64,000 nt of DNA, taken from NCBI RefSeq assembly GCF_902686445.1, contig NC_062213.1, positions 5,639,241 to 5,703,240 of the forward strand, in the 5' to 3' direction. Positions within the stretch are counted from its first letter, which is position 1; every line of letters starts with the position of its first letter. The position numbers were made by a program, and so were the translations under genes. The DNA comes from Sciurus carolinensis. Taxonomy: Eukaryota; Chordata; Mammalia; Rodentia; Sciuridae. The notes under the pieces were generated by a model that did not search any database, was not told the origin of the DNA, and saw only the letters and a program-made list of their open reading frames with translations. Below, in pieces: positions 43,362 to 54,060 of this stretch.

Positions 43362-44204
43362 TGCTTTTTCTTTCTTTGGTACAAGCAGCTAACAGCCCTG
43401 CCTGGTTCTGATCTGGACTCCGCTGAGGGGTACAGGTCTGAAAGTTCTGGCAGTGTCTAGCCTGTGATCTGCATTGCAGTTTCTGGTGTACTTGGAGCTG
43501 TGGTTTCTGCAGGACCACGCCAGTGACCCATCCTATGATATTCTATAATATTCATAGGGTGATGAAATTTTGCAGCATAAAATATCAGCTTTGTCCATAG
43601 CAAGCCTATCAGGGAGGGGAGGAGTAGAGAAGGGTGATCCTTAGAGCAGAAACAGTAGTGGTGGGCCCTGATCTGTGTGTGCTCTTGGCTGTGCTTCCAG
43701 ATCTGTCAGGGATTTGGTACCTTTTATTATGATTACCAATTGTGTGGGTTATAGAGAGCAGGAAGCAGGCTGGGCAATGCATGAGTAAAAGGCAGTACCT
43801 GGGAGCTGGGCCTTGCTTCGCAGTTAGAGGGTTGTTCCCCGAGGATATGGAGCAGGCAGAAAAGCCGACCCTCCAATACAGCCAACGCAGCCCAGTGCTG
43901 AGTCAGGCCTGGTGCAGAGGTGTCACCAGTTGCTAGCTTTTCGTCCACAAGCAGCATGTCCTATGCTAGTCGTTTGTGGTGTTTTAGATCCATGGGATCC
44001 ATTCTCATGGATGAACAGACGGGCCCCACTCATGTTATGATCACCCTTGGGGACCAGGACCTGGGCCAGGCAATACTGAGCTCAAAGCACAGCCTCCTGC
44101 TTTGCCCTTCTGCTTCTGAGCCGGACGGACACGGAAGTCAACGCCACGGTCCTTGTATGGGTGTGTCTCTTTGCTTATCTACCCTTATGGGTTTTTTTGT
44201 TTGT
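43362..44204. other. unique sequence, no gene recognised
   Basis: Overlapping frames of up to 96 codons (43920-44210) have no domain. Confidence 0.5.
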
Positions 44205-44567
44205 TTTTGAGATAAAAAATACAGTAACCAAATTGAATAGTTTATTAGAAGGATTCAAAGCAGAAGAGAAAGATTTAAAAATCAGTAAACTTGAAGACAA
44301 GAGCATTAAAATTATTAAACCTGAGAAATAGAAAGAAAAATATGTACAGAGCCTAAGAGACTAATAGAACAGTTTCAAGCAGCTCAACTTATCATTATTT
44401 TGGTCCAACAAAAAGATAGAAAGAGGCAGAGAAATTATTTGATGAAATAGTGGCAGAAAACATCCTAAATTTGATGAACGATGTGACTTTACAAACCCAA
44501 GAAACTCAATGAATTCCAAACAGGATAGACCAAAAGGGACCCACATCAAAGGACATTGTAGTCAGCA
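44205..44567 (+). repeat. L1M ORF1 fragment, sense
   Basis: 'AAACTTGAAGACAAGAGCAT', 'ATATGTACAGAGCCTAAGAG', 'TTTGATGAAATAGTGGCAGA', 'AACATCCTAAATTTGATGAA' and 'CCAAACAGGATAGACCAAAA' match the ordered ORF1 wording of old L1 elements ('aatggccaaaaatttcccaa ... caggataaatac'). Stops in every frame. Confidence 0.75.
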
Positions 44568-44729
44568 CCCCCAGCCCTGTTTATTTTTATTTTATTTTTT
44601 TTTGAGACAGGGTCCCGCTAAGTCACCTAGGGCTTCTCTAAGTTGCTGAGGTTGGCTTTGAATCTACGATCCTCCTGCCTCAGCCTCCTGAATCACTTGG
44701 GATTATAGGCCTGGTCACCATGTCCAGCA
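44568..44729 (-). mobile_element. B1 part of a B1-dID SINE, antisense
   Basis: 'CCCCCAGCCCTGTT' is the last remnant of the reversed ID half. It is followed by a T-rich linker and the full reversed B1 half 'GAGACAGGGTCCCGCTAAGT ... CACCATGTCCAGCA'. Confidence 0.85.
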
Positions 44730-44749
44730 ATACTTTCAGTCCTTTAAAA

Positions 44750-44918
44750 TTTGTTTGCATTTCTTTATGGCCTAATTTGGTCTAACTCGGAAGGTGTTCC
44801 AGAGCTCTTGTGTGGGATGGAGTTTTCTGTGCACATCCCTCAGGTCTAGTGTTTTGTAGTATAGTTCAAGTCCTCTAGGTCCTTATTGGTGTTCTCTCTG
44901 GTTATTCTACTCATTTTT
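44750..44918 (-). repeat. L1M ORF2 fragment, antisense (left part)
   Basis: 'TCTGTGCACATCCCTCAGGT', 'TATAGTTCAAGTCCTCTAGG' and 'TCTCTCTGGTTATTCTACTC' match antisense L1M ('gttattcaagtcctctgt ... ctgtctggttgttctatcc'). It resumes after the composite insertion at 45198. Confidence 0.75.
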
Positions 44919-45197
44919 TAAAAATTTATCTATTTATTGTTTATTTTTACAGACTGCATTTTGATTCATTGTACACAAATGGGGTATATCATTTCATTTC
45001 TATGGTTGTGCACAATGTAGATTCATACCATTTGTGTAATCATACGTGTACATAGGGTAATGATGTCTGTCTCATTCCACCATTTTTCATACTGCTCCTC
45101 CTGGGCTGGGGAGATAGCTCAGTTGGTAGAGTGCTTGCCTCACAAGCACAAGGCCCTGGGTTCAATCCCCAGCACTGCAAAATAAATAAATAAATAA
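44919..45197. mobile_element. composite insertion: antisense L1 3' UTR plus sense ID
   Basis: About 165 bp of antisense L1 3' UTR ('ACAAATGGGGTATATCATTT', 'ATTCATACCATTTGTGTAAT', 'TACATAGGGTAATGATGTCT') lead directly into an ID element and its AATAAATA tail. The target words ATTCTACTCATTTTT (44904-44918) and ATTCTATCCACTTTT (45198-45212) flank the whole unit, not each part. This suggests one integration event, or two nested events with loss of one duplication. Confidence 0.65.
45103..45197 (+). mobile_element. ID SINE, sense, well preserved
   Basis: Body 'GGGCTGGGGAGATAGCTCAG ... GGTTCAATCCCCAGCACTGC' with intact A-box-like 'TAGCTCAGTTGGTAGAGTGC' and B-box-like 'GGTTCAATCCC', the tRNA-Ala-derived Pol III promoter. 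An AATAAATA-type tail follows. It is close to the ID consensus and is the best SINE copy in the window. Confidence 0.95.
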
Positions 45198-45212
45198 ATT
45201 CTATCCACTTTT

Positions 45213-45420
45213 AAAAGCAGAGTATTAAAGATTCTAACGATCATTGTCTAGTTTGGTATCTCTCCCTAAGATGATGTCAATGTTGGATTCATATATTTGA
45301 AGTTCTGTGCATAATGGTTATAATGGTTACACCCTGGTGAATTATACAGTGTGCTTTGTCTTTTGTAATTAGCAGCCGTTATTTGGTATCCTCATTTTTC
45401 TCCTGCAACTGGTACTGAAG
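45213..45420 (-). repeat. L1M ORF2 fragment, antisense (right part)
   Basis: 'AAAAGCAGAGTATTAAAGAT', 'ATATTTGAAGTTCTGTGCAT' and 'AATGGTTATAATGGTTACAC' continue the L1M interrupted at 44918. Confidence 0.65.
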
Positions 45421-46057
45421 TCAGGACTAGTGTGTCTGGTATTAGTGGAGCTTCTGTGCTCTTTGGGTTCCCCCTTATGTTTTTAAAGAACCATTATTTT
45501 TTTTTTTCAGTATTTTTACCTATACCAAGAAGAACCAAAGGAAGGCAATTTTTATGAACCAGAGCACTGAGTGTATTCTCTATCAAGCAAACAAACAACA
45601 ACAACAAAAAGTCCTGTAACTCTGGGTATTAGGCACAGTCAGTGAAGTGTCCTGGAACACAGGAGGGAAAATTGGTCCTCTGCCATAGAGGTTTAAAAAG
45701 CCTTTCAAATCGCTGAGAGAGTACCCATTACATACAAAATAAGCTCAGAGAAGCTGGATGTCAAAGAGCTCGTGATGAAAAGAATTAAACGTTTGTGGAG
45801 CCAGAGAACATGTAGGAGGATCAAGCCATGTTAGTGCTGCATATTAAAGGATGAGTGGGATTTTTAAGATAGCAGTAGATAGGACTTCCCAGCAGTGAGT
45901 ATGGCAGTATCAAGTGTGAATGGAGGGGGTGCTGAGGAGCCCTGTGGATGTGGCTCATGGTGGGACATGTGGGACCACAGAGCTTGAGCTGGCCCTCTAA
46001 GTCACAGGAAGTCAGCAATAGTTTAGATATAAGAGTTTAGAGTTAATACTGGTTTTT
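45421..46057. other. unique sequence, nothing recognised
   Basis: Contains a T-rich run near 45495 and a CAACAAACAA patch near 45590. No gene supported. Confidence 0.5.
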
Positions 46058-46290
46058 AAGGTGCACTGTGTACCAGATACCATTCTATGCGATTTACATA
46101 AATCAACCCATTTAATCTTTACAACAATTAGATGGAATAGATGCTGTGGTTACCACTGTTTCTTTATAGTTGAAGAAATTCATGTACAAAGACAGTAAAT
46201 AATCTACCTTGCCCAAAGCTTCACAAAAGTAGGTGGCAGAGCCGGTGCTGGAGTCTGTGTTCTGGCTCCAGAGTTCATGTGCCTTAATGG
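46058..46290 (-). repeat. MIR, antisense, nearly full length
   Basis: 'GTGCACTGTGTACCAGATAC', 'CCCATTTAATCTTTACAACA', 'CTTGCCCAAAGCTTCACAAA', 'GGTGGCAGAGCCGGTGCTGG' and 'TTCTGGCTCCAGAGTTCATG' cover MIR end to end on the minus strand. It supplies the C-terminal third of a 170-codon minus frame (46112-46624), which is therefore not a gene. Confidence 0.9.
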
Positions 46291-46974
46291 ATTCAGCCTT
46301 TGTCCCCCTGGTCTGCTGATCGAGGGCACAGGAACGTGGGTGAGGAGGCCTAGATTGGGTGAGCGGTGCCACATCAGCCTCCCTGTGATTGTGGTGGCCG
46401 AGAATGTGGCTGTTGTGAGCAGAAATCTCAAGGCACATCATCCAGGGAGCACAGGGGGAGTGCAATTTGCCAAAGCTAATTTCTTCTGGATAATGCATTT
46501 TTGCTCCTCTTCTTTCTTGTAACGTCTCTCTGGTGTCCTTTGGAAAATCATTCATGCAAAAGTAAGTGATATGTCCTCTGTGAGGGCTGGGCATTTCCTC
46601 ACTGTCATCTCGGATCTCTTTCATGTCTGGCAGTACCTTGATCCATTAAGACAGATCAGATTAGAAAATGTTAATCTAAGAAAATGATCATTCCCACCCT
46701 GCTGCTTTTGCAAATTTATGGAAAATAGCCAGACAAGGAGAGCAGGGCTATTGCTTGGCTCTGTAGAGACTACCAGGAGCGATGTCATGTTCTGCCCAAA
46801 CAGATGCACCTGGGCCCAGACAGGAGCGGTGATGTGTCCGAGATGTCCGCGTGGAGGGCCCTAGTTTCTTGGCCATTACAATTTATTTTATCAGTGTCTC
46901 TGTAGTTTAATCTGGGTTCTCCAACTTTCAGAGAGATTTTAATGTACCTGCACAATCATATTTATTTTTCTACA
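46291..46974. other. unique sequence, no gene recognised
   Basis: Holds the rest of the 170-codon minus frame and nothing else supported. Confidence 0.5.
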
Positions 46975-47392
46975 TGTTATGTTTTGGATATGTGGTGTCC
47001 CCCAAAAGCTCCATTTTCAGCCACAAAATGATTAGATTACGAGTGGTGTGACCCCATCAATTGCTTAATCCACTGACATGGATTAATTGGTGGTGGTAAC
47101 TGTAGGCCAGTGGGGTGTGGCTGGTGGAGTTGGGTCACTGGGGGTATGCCTGTCATGTTTATATTTTGTCCCTGTGAGGGACTCTCTCTTCCTCCTGCCC
47201 TTCATGTCCTGAGCTGCTTTCCTCCACCATGCCCTCCTGCCATGATGGTCTGCTTTGCCTTACTTCCTGAGCTATGAAATTGGCCAACTGTGGACTGAAC
47301 CTCTGAAACTCTGAGTCAAAATAAACTGTTCCTTCTCTAAGACTTTCTTGTTGGATCTTTTGGTCACATAAACACAAGTTGACTAAAACCAC
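46975..47392 (+). mobile_element. ERVL-MaLR solo LTR
   Basis: Starts TGTTATGTTTTGGATATGTG and ends near 'GTTGACTAAAACCA'. Internal words 'GGATTAATTGGTGGTGGTAA', 'GGTGTGGCTGGTGGAGTTGG', 'CTCCACCATGCCCTCCTGCC' and 'AAATAAACTGTTCC'-like polyadenylation region are shared with the LTR at 53327. A 5-bp duplication is not evident. Confidence 0.85.
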
Positions 47393-48355
47393 CTCTAATT
47401 TTGTATTTGTGTGCCTAGTTCTTATTACATGTGAGTTTTGGTTTTCTTTGAAGACAGAGCTCAGTTCAACCCCAGAGAATGGAAACTACACCCTGTAGTT
47501 CAAATCCTACTAACAAACTGTTTTTGTCTTGTTGGACTGTGAATGAAGAATGCTTTTTTAAATTTCTTTTAATTTTAAATGGTTTAAACAAAACAAAAGC
47601 CATCATTAAGGAATGTGATATCTCCTGACATGTGAAAATCATATAAATTTTGATTACAGTGTTGGCGAATGGAGTTTCATTAAGACATTGCCACGTCCAT
47701 TTGCTTACACGTTATGCAGAGCTGCACTAGGGCTGCGGGTGAACCGTCTGTTGATTATGAACAAGACGTATAGTCCTCATGCCGGGGACATTTGTCATTC
47801 AGTCCTTTATAGAATAATGAAGTATTGCCTTTCGTGGTACCTGGTGCCATGATGTACACAGAGGTCTGGTGATGAGTAAATTCCTGTTGAACTCTTCTCT
47901 GTTGCTGTCATGGATGGCCTTTCCCGCTCTCAACCACCACGAGCACTCTCTGGTGCCTATGAGGCCTCTCCTGGCTCACTGTCTTGACCACAAGTTTCAG
48001 GGAGCCTTGCATCCATGTGTGCTCTCTCTGACACCCTACTCCATGTCAGTCACTTGTCTTTCAACAAGACCTAGTATTTACTTGACCTTATCCCAATCCC
48101 TGGTACCACTGTCCAACATGAGGGAGACTGGAAGTCCACAGAAGGGAAAAAGGACCTCCCACCAACACAACCCTGGCAGCCTGTTCATCTAGGAGGTGGC
48201 ATTGCCTTTTCACATCAGCATCTGAGTGCAAAGCGTGGAGATCATAGAGGCAGAGGGCGATATGATGGTGACAGGAGCTGCGGGGAGGTGGGCGAGGGAG
48301 AGGGAGCTGTTGTGGAAAGGAATAGCACCTCAGTCAGACAGGAGGACGGAGTTCA
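47393..48355. other. unique sequence, no gene recognised
   Basis: A 107-codon frame (47869-48192) has no domain or splice context. Confidence 0.5.
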
Positions 48356-48572
48356 GGAGGTCTAGCCTACAGCATGGTGAGTATAGTTAACAGCAACGGA
48401 CGTAGGCTTGAAATTGGCTAAGAAATCAGACTTTAAATGTTCTTTTTGTACAAACAAGGAGTGTGGTAAGTATGTGAGTAATGGACATGTTAATTAGGTG
48501 GACTCAGCACTTCACACCGTATACATAATGTCGTACGCCATAAATACAAATTCATGTGTCAAGTACCAAAAT
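48356..48572 (+). repeat. L1M 3' end, sense
   Basis: 'GTGAGTATAGTTAACAGCAA', 'GGACATGTTAATTAGGTGGA' and 'ACCGTATACATAATGTCGTA' match the L1MB-type terminus ('gttaattagcttgattta ... caatgtatacatgtatc'). Confidence 0.75.
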
Positions 48573-49089
48573 GGCAATTTTTCAAACACAGACAAATCCA
48601 GCCATCAGCTCTACCAAGTTTTCCCAGAGACACCAGTGACAGCTGCCCACCATACTTTTATGAAAGATGGAGACCTGGTAGGGTAGGACTCCTTCTCTGA
48701 GCTTGCAGATAAGCCAGGAGCACCAAGGGTCCCCTCTTTCAAGCTTCTAAAATATGAATTCCAATCTCTTTCCTTTTCTCCTCCAGCCCGGAGGCGCCAG
48801 TGACCTCCTCTGTCCTCTATGACAACTTAGTGTCCTCTTCTCTCCTTTTCGTTCCTGAATAGCTGATCGATGACGCCCTTCACCAGGTTTCCCTGTTTGT
48901 CTGCCCGGCGGGCTTGTCTCCTGGCTGGATGAGGATGAGAGCGGCACTTGACAAGATGATCATTCCCTCTACCTCCACATCCCAGCAACTTGCTGTGCAG
49001 GTCACCCTGGATCGACCCTGCTCTCCATTTCATCTTAACTGTCTTCCGCAGGATCCTCCCTTCCCTGCCTGCCACCAAGCCTGCTCTGT
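48573..49089. other. unique or unclassified sequence
   Basis: No gene recognised. The right half may be an upstream extension of the L2 fragment. Confidence 0.45.
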
Positions 49090-49330
49090 CTCAGGACATA
49101 CGTCACTGTATTTCTCTCCTCTCTCTTCGCCTGCTCCCTTGATGATTTCATATGACGCCGCCTGACTTTAAGGACTAAGCGCGGATAAATCTCCCATTTC
49201 TATCTCCTGTAAGAACAATCCAGACTTGCAGATCCAGCTGCCACGCAGATGTCCAACCAAAATATCAGACATGCCAAGCCTTCTCTTGAGCTCGCTTCAA
49301 ACTATCCTTCCTGTGCCCACATACACGTGT
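49090..49330 (+). repeat. L2 reverse-transcriptase fragment, sense, degraded
   Basis: 'TCTCCTCTCTCTTCGCCTGC', 'TTGATGATTTCATATGACGC', 'CCCATTTCTATCTCCTGTAA', 'GATCCAGCTGCCACGCAGAT' and 'AAAATATCAGACATGCCAAG' follow the L2/CR1-clade RT region that encodes the family's '.ADD.QIYIS' box. The aspartate codons themselves are lost here. Confidence 0.55.
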
Positions 49331-51138
49331 CCTAAATGGCCACCACATTTTCCTTCTGAAAAAACCGAGGTGGCACTTCAGCTAGATGGAGCACACAGCC
49401 CTTTCAGGAGAGCCTCTTTGGTGCCTGTTATGTGGGTTTTGTGTTACAACTGGGTAATATGATTTTTCCTATTTTCTCCTTTCCTTCTCATTCTATGCTT
49501 CCTGTTTACAATCGGAGTTGTTTCATAATGGTGAAGTTTGTGGGGTCTGCACCTAAGGAGTTTACCCTACCTTAATCCAGAGACCCAAAGTGATCGTGCC
49601 TAGTGCTTAGTTTAAAAGGTCGGCAGCAGTAAGCTGAGCAGTTATTAATTTGTTCTAGCTCTTGACAGGATAGCTGATATTTGTCGTCATCCACTGTTTT
49701 AACTCATATTACACTTTCTTGTCTTTTAACACTTATCAAGTTTATTATATAAAAGTATTTCCATAAGAATTGATAATCAATTTCTGTTAGTTGGCCCAAT
49801 CCTTAATTGATTTGACCAGGGAAGGGATCCAGGTTTCCTGAAGCTCAAATCTGTACTTTCTCTAATTGTTGGGAAGCATTCTCTATGTGTATATTTTTTT
49901 CTATATTGGCTACAATTTGCTTCCCTGTAAGGTGGACACAAATTTACATTTCTTTTGTGCTTCACAGCATGGTTTAAATATTATTTGACTGATTTGACAA
50001 AAAGTATCACTGTTTCAAAAAGTTGGTTAATTAACAGCTCTGACCCAGTGCCAGGCTCTGCCATAGGCAGGCATGTGACTTCATCTCTGCTTGTGTGTAG
50101 CAGTGTGTATGTAGGACATGCATGTGTGTGTGGGGTGTGCATTGAGGTAGGGGAGCTGGTATCTGCATTGAGATGGGCAGCAAAGAGAGAAGGAGCAGAG
50201 TCACTTAAATTTGCTGCTCCCAAATTCCCGTTTTCATAATTTGCTCCACTATTTCAGGTTCACAGGAAAATATTGGTCAAAATGTGTAGTTGGGGCTAAG
50301 AATGCTATTTCTACATATATAATTGAAGTGAGGTGTATTGCTGACTGAGACTAATGAGGTGCTGCGGGGACTGAGCAAGTCACAGTTGTGTCTTGTGCAG
50401 AGGAGGAGGAAGCTTGCAAGCAGAAAATGAATGTGAGCAGGGGGCGGCAGGTGCAGTCACTGTGGGGTGAAGGATGGACCAACAGACCATGTAACTGGGT
50501 GAAGCGCTCTCCTGGTGGGCTGTGGATTTCTGCTGCAGGCCCCACCAGGCCCCCAGCCGAAGCAGCCTGCTGCGTGGGGAGGGGAGGCAGGTGCAATTTG
50601 CCCAGAGTGGAGGGATACTGAAAGGACGTTTGCTTCCCCAAAATACCTCTGCCAGCAGCTTACTTCTGTTGCTTAAAATGTTTTTCTTATAATCTTTCTA
50701 TTTTCCCTCTAAGGAATGATTGTGAATGGGAAAGGTACTCTTAATTTGAGGTAACTCTCTGGAGTAAATGAGTATATCTGTTAAGATTATTTTTAAAGCA
50801 TGAGGTAGAACACAACGAAAGTGAATGGAAGCCAAACTGAGACTCATTTAAAAAGCACTCAGGGTTTTTGTGTGACCCAAGAATGGGAATGATGTTGAGC
50901 TTCAGAACCAGGTAAATCAGGGAACTGAACCCGTCCAACCCTCTCCTCTGCTCATCTCCCTTCCTGTCTCCTCATCTCTTTTTGTCTCTTCGCATACTCT
51001 CTCCCACATGGATCCTTCCAAGTTTCACATCAATTTTAGATATTTGTACCCATAAACAGCACCTCAGTATACATATTGCAGTTTCAGACACTCTGTTCAT
51101 GAATTCTACTCAGTTTCAGCACCAAAATTACTCATCTT
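49331..51138. other. unique sequence, no gene recognised
   Basis: Frames of 94-96 codons at 49955-50239 and 50351-50641 have no domain. Confidence 0.5.
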
Positions 51139-52060
51139 GTGTCAACTAAAAATGGATCAAGGATTAGGAATTAGACCAGAGACCATGCACCTTATAGAAG
51201 AAAAAGTAGGTCCAAATCTTCATCCTGTCAGTCTAGGATCAGACTTCCTTAACATGACTCCCAAAGCTCAAGAAGTAAAAGCAGGAATCAATAATTGGAA
51301 TACAGTCAAACTAAAAAGCTTTTTCTCAGCAAAGGAGACAATCAAGAATGTGAAGAGAGAGCCTACAGAGTGGGAGAAAATATTTGCCACACACCTTTCA
51401 GATAGAGCACTAATTTCCAGAATATATAAAGAACTCAAAAAACTCTACACCAAGAACACAAATAACCCAATCAACAAATGGGCTAAGGAAATGAACAGAC
51501 ACTTCACAGAAGAAGATCTAACAAGCAATCCACAGATATATGAAAAAATGCTCACCATCTCTAGTAATAAGAGAAATGCAAATCAAAACTACCCTAAGCT
51601 TTCATCTCAACCCAATTAGAACAGCGATTATCAAGAATACAAGCAAAAAATAGGTGTTGGTGAGGATGTGGGGAAAAAGGAACACTCATACATTGCTGGT
51701 GGGGTTGCAAATTAGTGCATCCACTCTGGAAAGCAGTGTGGAGATTCCTTAGAAAACTTGGAATGGAACCACCATTTGACCCAGCTATCCCACTCCTTGG
51801 CCTATACCCAAAGGACTTAAAATCAGCATACTACAGAGATACAGCCACATCAATGTTCATTGCTGCTCACTTCACAATAGCCAGATTGTGGAACCAAACT
51901 AGATGCCCTTCAATTGAGGAATGGATAAAGAAACAGTGGTATAGATTCACAATGGAATTTTATTCAGTCATAAAGAAGAATAAAATTATGACATTTGCAG
52001 GTAAATGAATGGAGTTGGAGAATATCATGCTAAGTGAAATAAACCAGTCCCAAAAAACTA
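51139..52060 (+). pseudogene. L1 ORF2 C-terminal fragment, frameshifted
   Basis: One open piece (51137-51619) covers 'MDQGLGIRPETMHLIEEKVG' to the 'EEDLTSNPQIYEKML' region, where a 1-nt insertion near 51525 shifts the frame. A second piece (51715-52008) resumes at '[20 protein letters not shown]'. A TGA ends that piece at about 52006. The cysteine motif lies in the out-of-frame gap. Confidence 0.85.
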
Positions 52061-52337
52061 AAAGCCAAATGATTTGTCTGATAAGTGGAAGATAATATGT
52101 AACGGGGAGTGGGAGAGGGGCAAGAATGGAGGAAGGATGGATTGTGTAGAGGAAAATGAGGGGTGGGGAAGGGTTAGGAAGAAGGAAAAATAATAGAATG
52201 AGACAAACATCATTATCCTACGTACATGCATGATTACTCAAATGGTGCGACTCTACTTTGTGTACAACTAGAGAAACTGAAGTTGGACCCTATTTGTGAA
52301 CAATAAATCAAAAAAAAAAAAAAAAAAAAAAAAAAAA
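51139..52337 (+). mobile_element. 5'-truncated L1, sense, with A28 tail
   Basis: Begins inside ORF2 ('AAAATGGATCAAGG') and runs to the 3' UTR and an uninterrupted A28 tail (52310-52337). It is less G-rich in the 3' UTR than the 22.6-kb copy and is more diverged. No target duplication was found: 'TCATCTTGTG' on the left has no partner right of the tail. Confidence 0.92.
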
Positions 52338-52779
52338 GAAAGGCGGTCACATTGTGATACCTTCACCAAAGCAGTGTCCACAGTAACCATGGTGTGGGGT
52401 GGTGTTGGATAATCGCAAGGAAATAGAAGTTCCTGGGAAGACAAGTATCAGCAATCCACTGAGATGACTATGAGAACACTCGTGTTTATTTTACAGCAAG
52501 TGGCGAATTTGCCTAATGTGTCAGAGGGCAATTGTGCCCTGGGAATGGCAGCTGACAGTTGATTCGCCAGTGGAGTGTGTTGGCCATGCTGAACCCTGTT
52601 GGCCACTGAAGGTGTGAAGATCTCAGAGACGGAAGCTCCGCTGTGCTGAAGCTTGTAATTTGGTGTTAACAGGTTCCTCAGACTCACATTCCTAAATAAA
52701 ACTCACCTTGGAAAGTCTCAGTTTCCTCATCTGTCCCAAAAATGTGGTGCAAATATTCTCTACCAGTCTCCAAACCTTT
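52338..52779. other. unique sequence, nothing recognised
   Basis: No gene or repeat supported. Confidence 0.5.
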
Positions 52780-53321
52780 TCTTTTTAACCTCTTAATCGA
52801 CCTGACTTTCAGGAATATTTTGCCTAACAATTACATGCTACTTCAGACTTCTTATAGTTGATTGATATGCATTTTCTATCTTTCTACATAAAGCTGTGTT
52901 TTTATTTATAAAATAGTTTTTATTTATAAAATAAGTACATCAGTGTGGCCAACATTTGACTTCATTCTGATAATCTTTGCCTTTAGTTGAAATGTTTAAT
53001 TCACTGATATTTAATATTATTACTAATATGGCTAGACTTGTCTATTATTTCACTATTTATTTTAATTTTGGCCCCACTTATGTATTTTTTTTTCCTTTCT
53101 TTTCCTTTTGTCCTTCTGTTTTTGAGTAATTTTACTATTTTTCAGAATTTTATTTTAAGTATTATATTTGTAGCAATGACATTTTGCATTATTTTGAAAT
53201 GGGTGCTTTATAGATGATAGTATACTTAGGAAAAAATCTTCATTATCTACTTAATATCAACATTATACCGCCTCACCTAAAATGTAGACACCTTGTAAAT
53301 AATATGTCTTAATCTCCCTCT
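52780..53321 (-). repeat. L1M/HAL1-like fragment, antisense
   Basis: 'GATAATCTTTGCCTTTAGTT', 'ATGTTTAATTCACTGATATT' and 'TATTTGTAGCAATGACATTT' match antisense old L1 ('ccaatctttgccttttaatt ... gtttagaccatttacatt'). An 18-bp perfect tandem, GTTTTTATTTATAAAATA, lies at 52898-52933. Confidence 0.6.
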
Positions 53322-53326
53322 CCATT
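53322..53326 (+). repeat. 5-bp target duplication, left copy
   Basis: CCATT, matched at 53783-53787. Five base pairs is the duplication length of ERVL-type integrases. Confidence 0.75.
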
Positions 53327-53782
53327 TGTTATCATTTAGATGTGAGGTGCCCCCAAAGCCTCATGTGTGAGACAATGCGAGAAAGTTCAGAGTGAAATGA
53401 TTGGGTTATAAGAGGGTCAACCTAATTAGTACATTAATACTCTGACAGGGATTAATTGGGTGGTAATCCCTGTCAGGGGACTGAGGCGGGTAGGGTGTGG
53501 CTGGAGGAGGGGGATCACTGTGGACATGCCTCTGGGGTTCCTATTTTGTCTTTGATGAGCAGGGTGGTCTATTTCTCTCTCTGCTTCTTGGTGTGATGTC
53601 CTGAGCCACTTCCTCTACCACACTCTTCTACCATGGTGTTCTGCCTCGCCCTGGCCCCAGAGCAGTGGAGCTGGCTGTCTATGGACTGAGACCTCGGAAA
53701 CTGTTAGCCCCCATAAAACCTTCTTCCTTTAAAATTCTTCTCAGGTCTTTTGGTTATAGCAGCAAAACAGCTGACTAAAATA
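53327..53782 (+). mobile_element. ERVL-MaLR solo LTR with target duplication
   Basis: Starts TGTTATCATTTAGATGTGAG and ends CTGACTAAAATA (terminal CA changed to TA). Internal words 'GCCTCATGTGTGAGACAATG', 'GGGTGTGGCTGGAGGAGGGG' and 'CCTGAGCCACTTCCTCTACC' recur in the LTRs at 46975 and, inverted, 62788. Flanking CCATT on both sides fixes the borders. No internal region remains, so two LTRs recombined. Confidence 0.9.
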
Positions 53783-53787
53783 CCATT
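53783..53787 (+). repeat. 5-bp target duplication, right copy
   Basis: CCATT, partner of 53322-53326. Confidence 0.75.
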
Positions 53788-54060
53788 GTTTATTTTATAG
53801 ACCTTACTTTTTAGAACAATTGTAGATTGACAGGGAAACTAAAAAGAAAGTACAGGGATTTTTTTATATATTCCCCGACACATGCATAGCTACTCCCCAT
53901 TAGCAGAATCCCCAATTGATGAGACTATATTTATACATCGCAGTCACCCAAATATCCCAATTTACATTAGGGATCATTCTGGCTGTTGGTCCTCCTATAA
54001 GTTTGGACAAATGTACCCCAACAACAAATTTGAGGGGCTATCAAAAGTTCTCGTTTAGAA
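53788..54060 (-). repeat. ancient LINE-like repeat, family uncertain
   Basis: 'AGAACAATTGTAGATTGACA', 'AAAGAAAGTACAGGGATTTT', 'CAATTGATGAGACTATATTT' and 'ATTTACATTAGGGATCATTC' match a common ancient repeat ('gcagttttaggttcacagc ... agtttacattagggttcac'). Orientation and family name need a library search. Confidence 0.55.

Noticed and set aside
45103..45197. tRNA-like sequence with A- and B-box words
   Set aside because: It is an ID SINE: A-rich tail, no anticodon-arm pairing expected of a functional tRNA, and other copies in the window.
46112..46624. 170-codon minus-strand frame
   Set aside because: Its C-terminal third is translated MIR. The rest has no domain.
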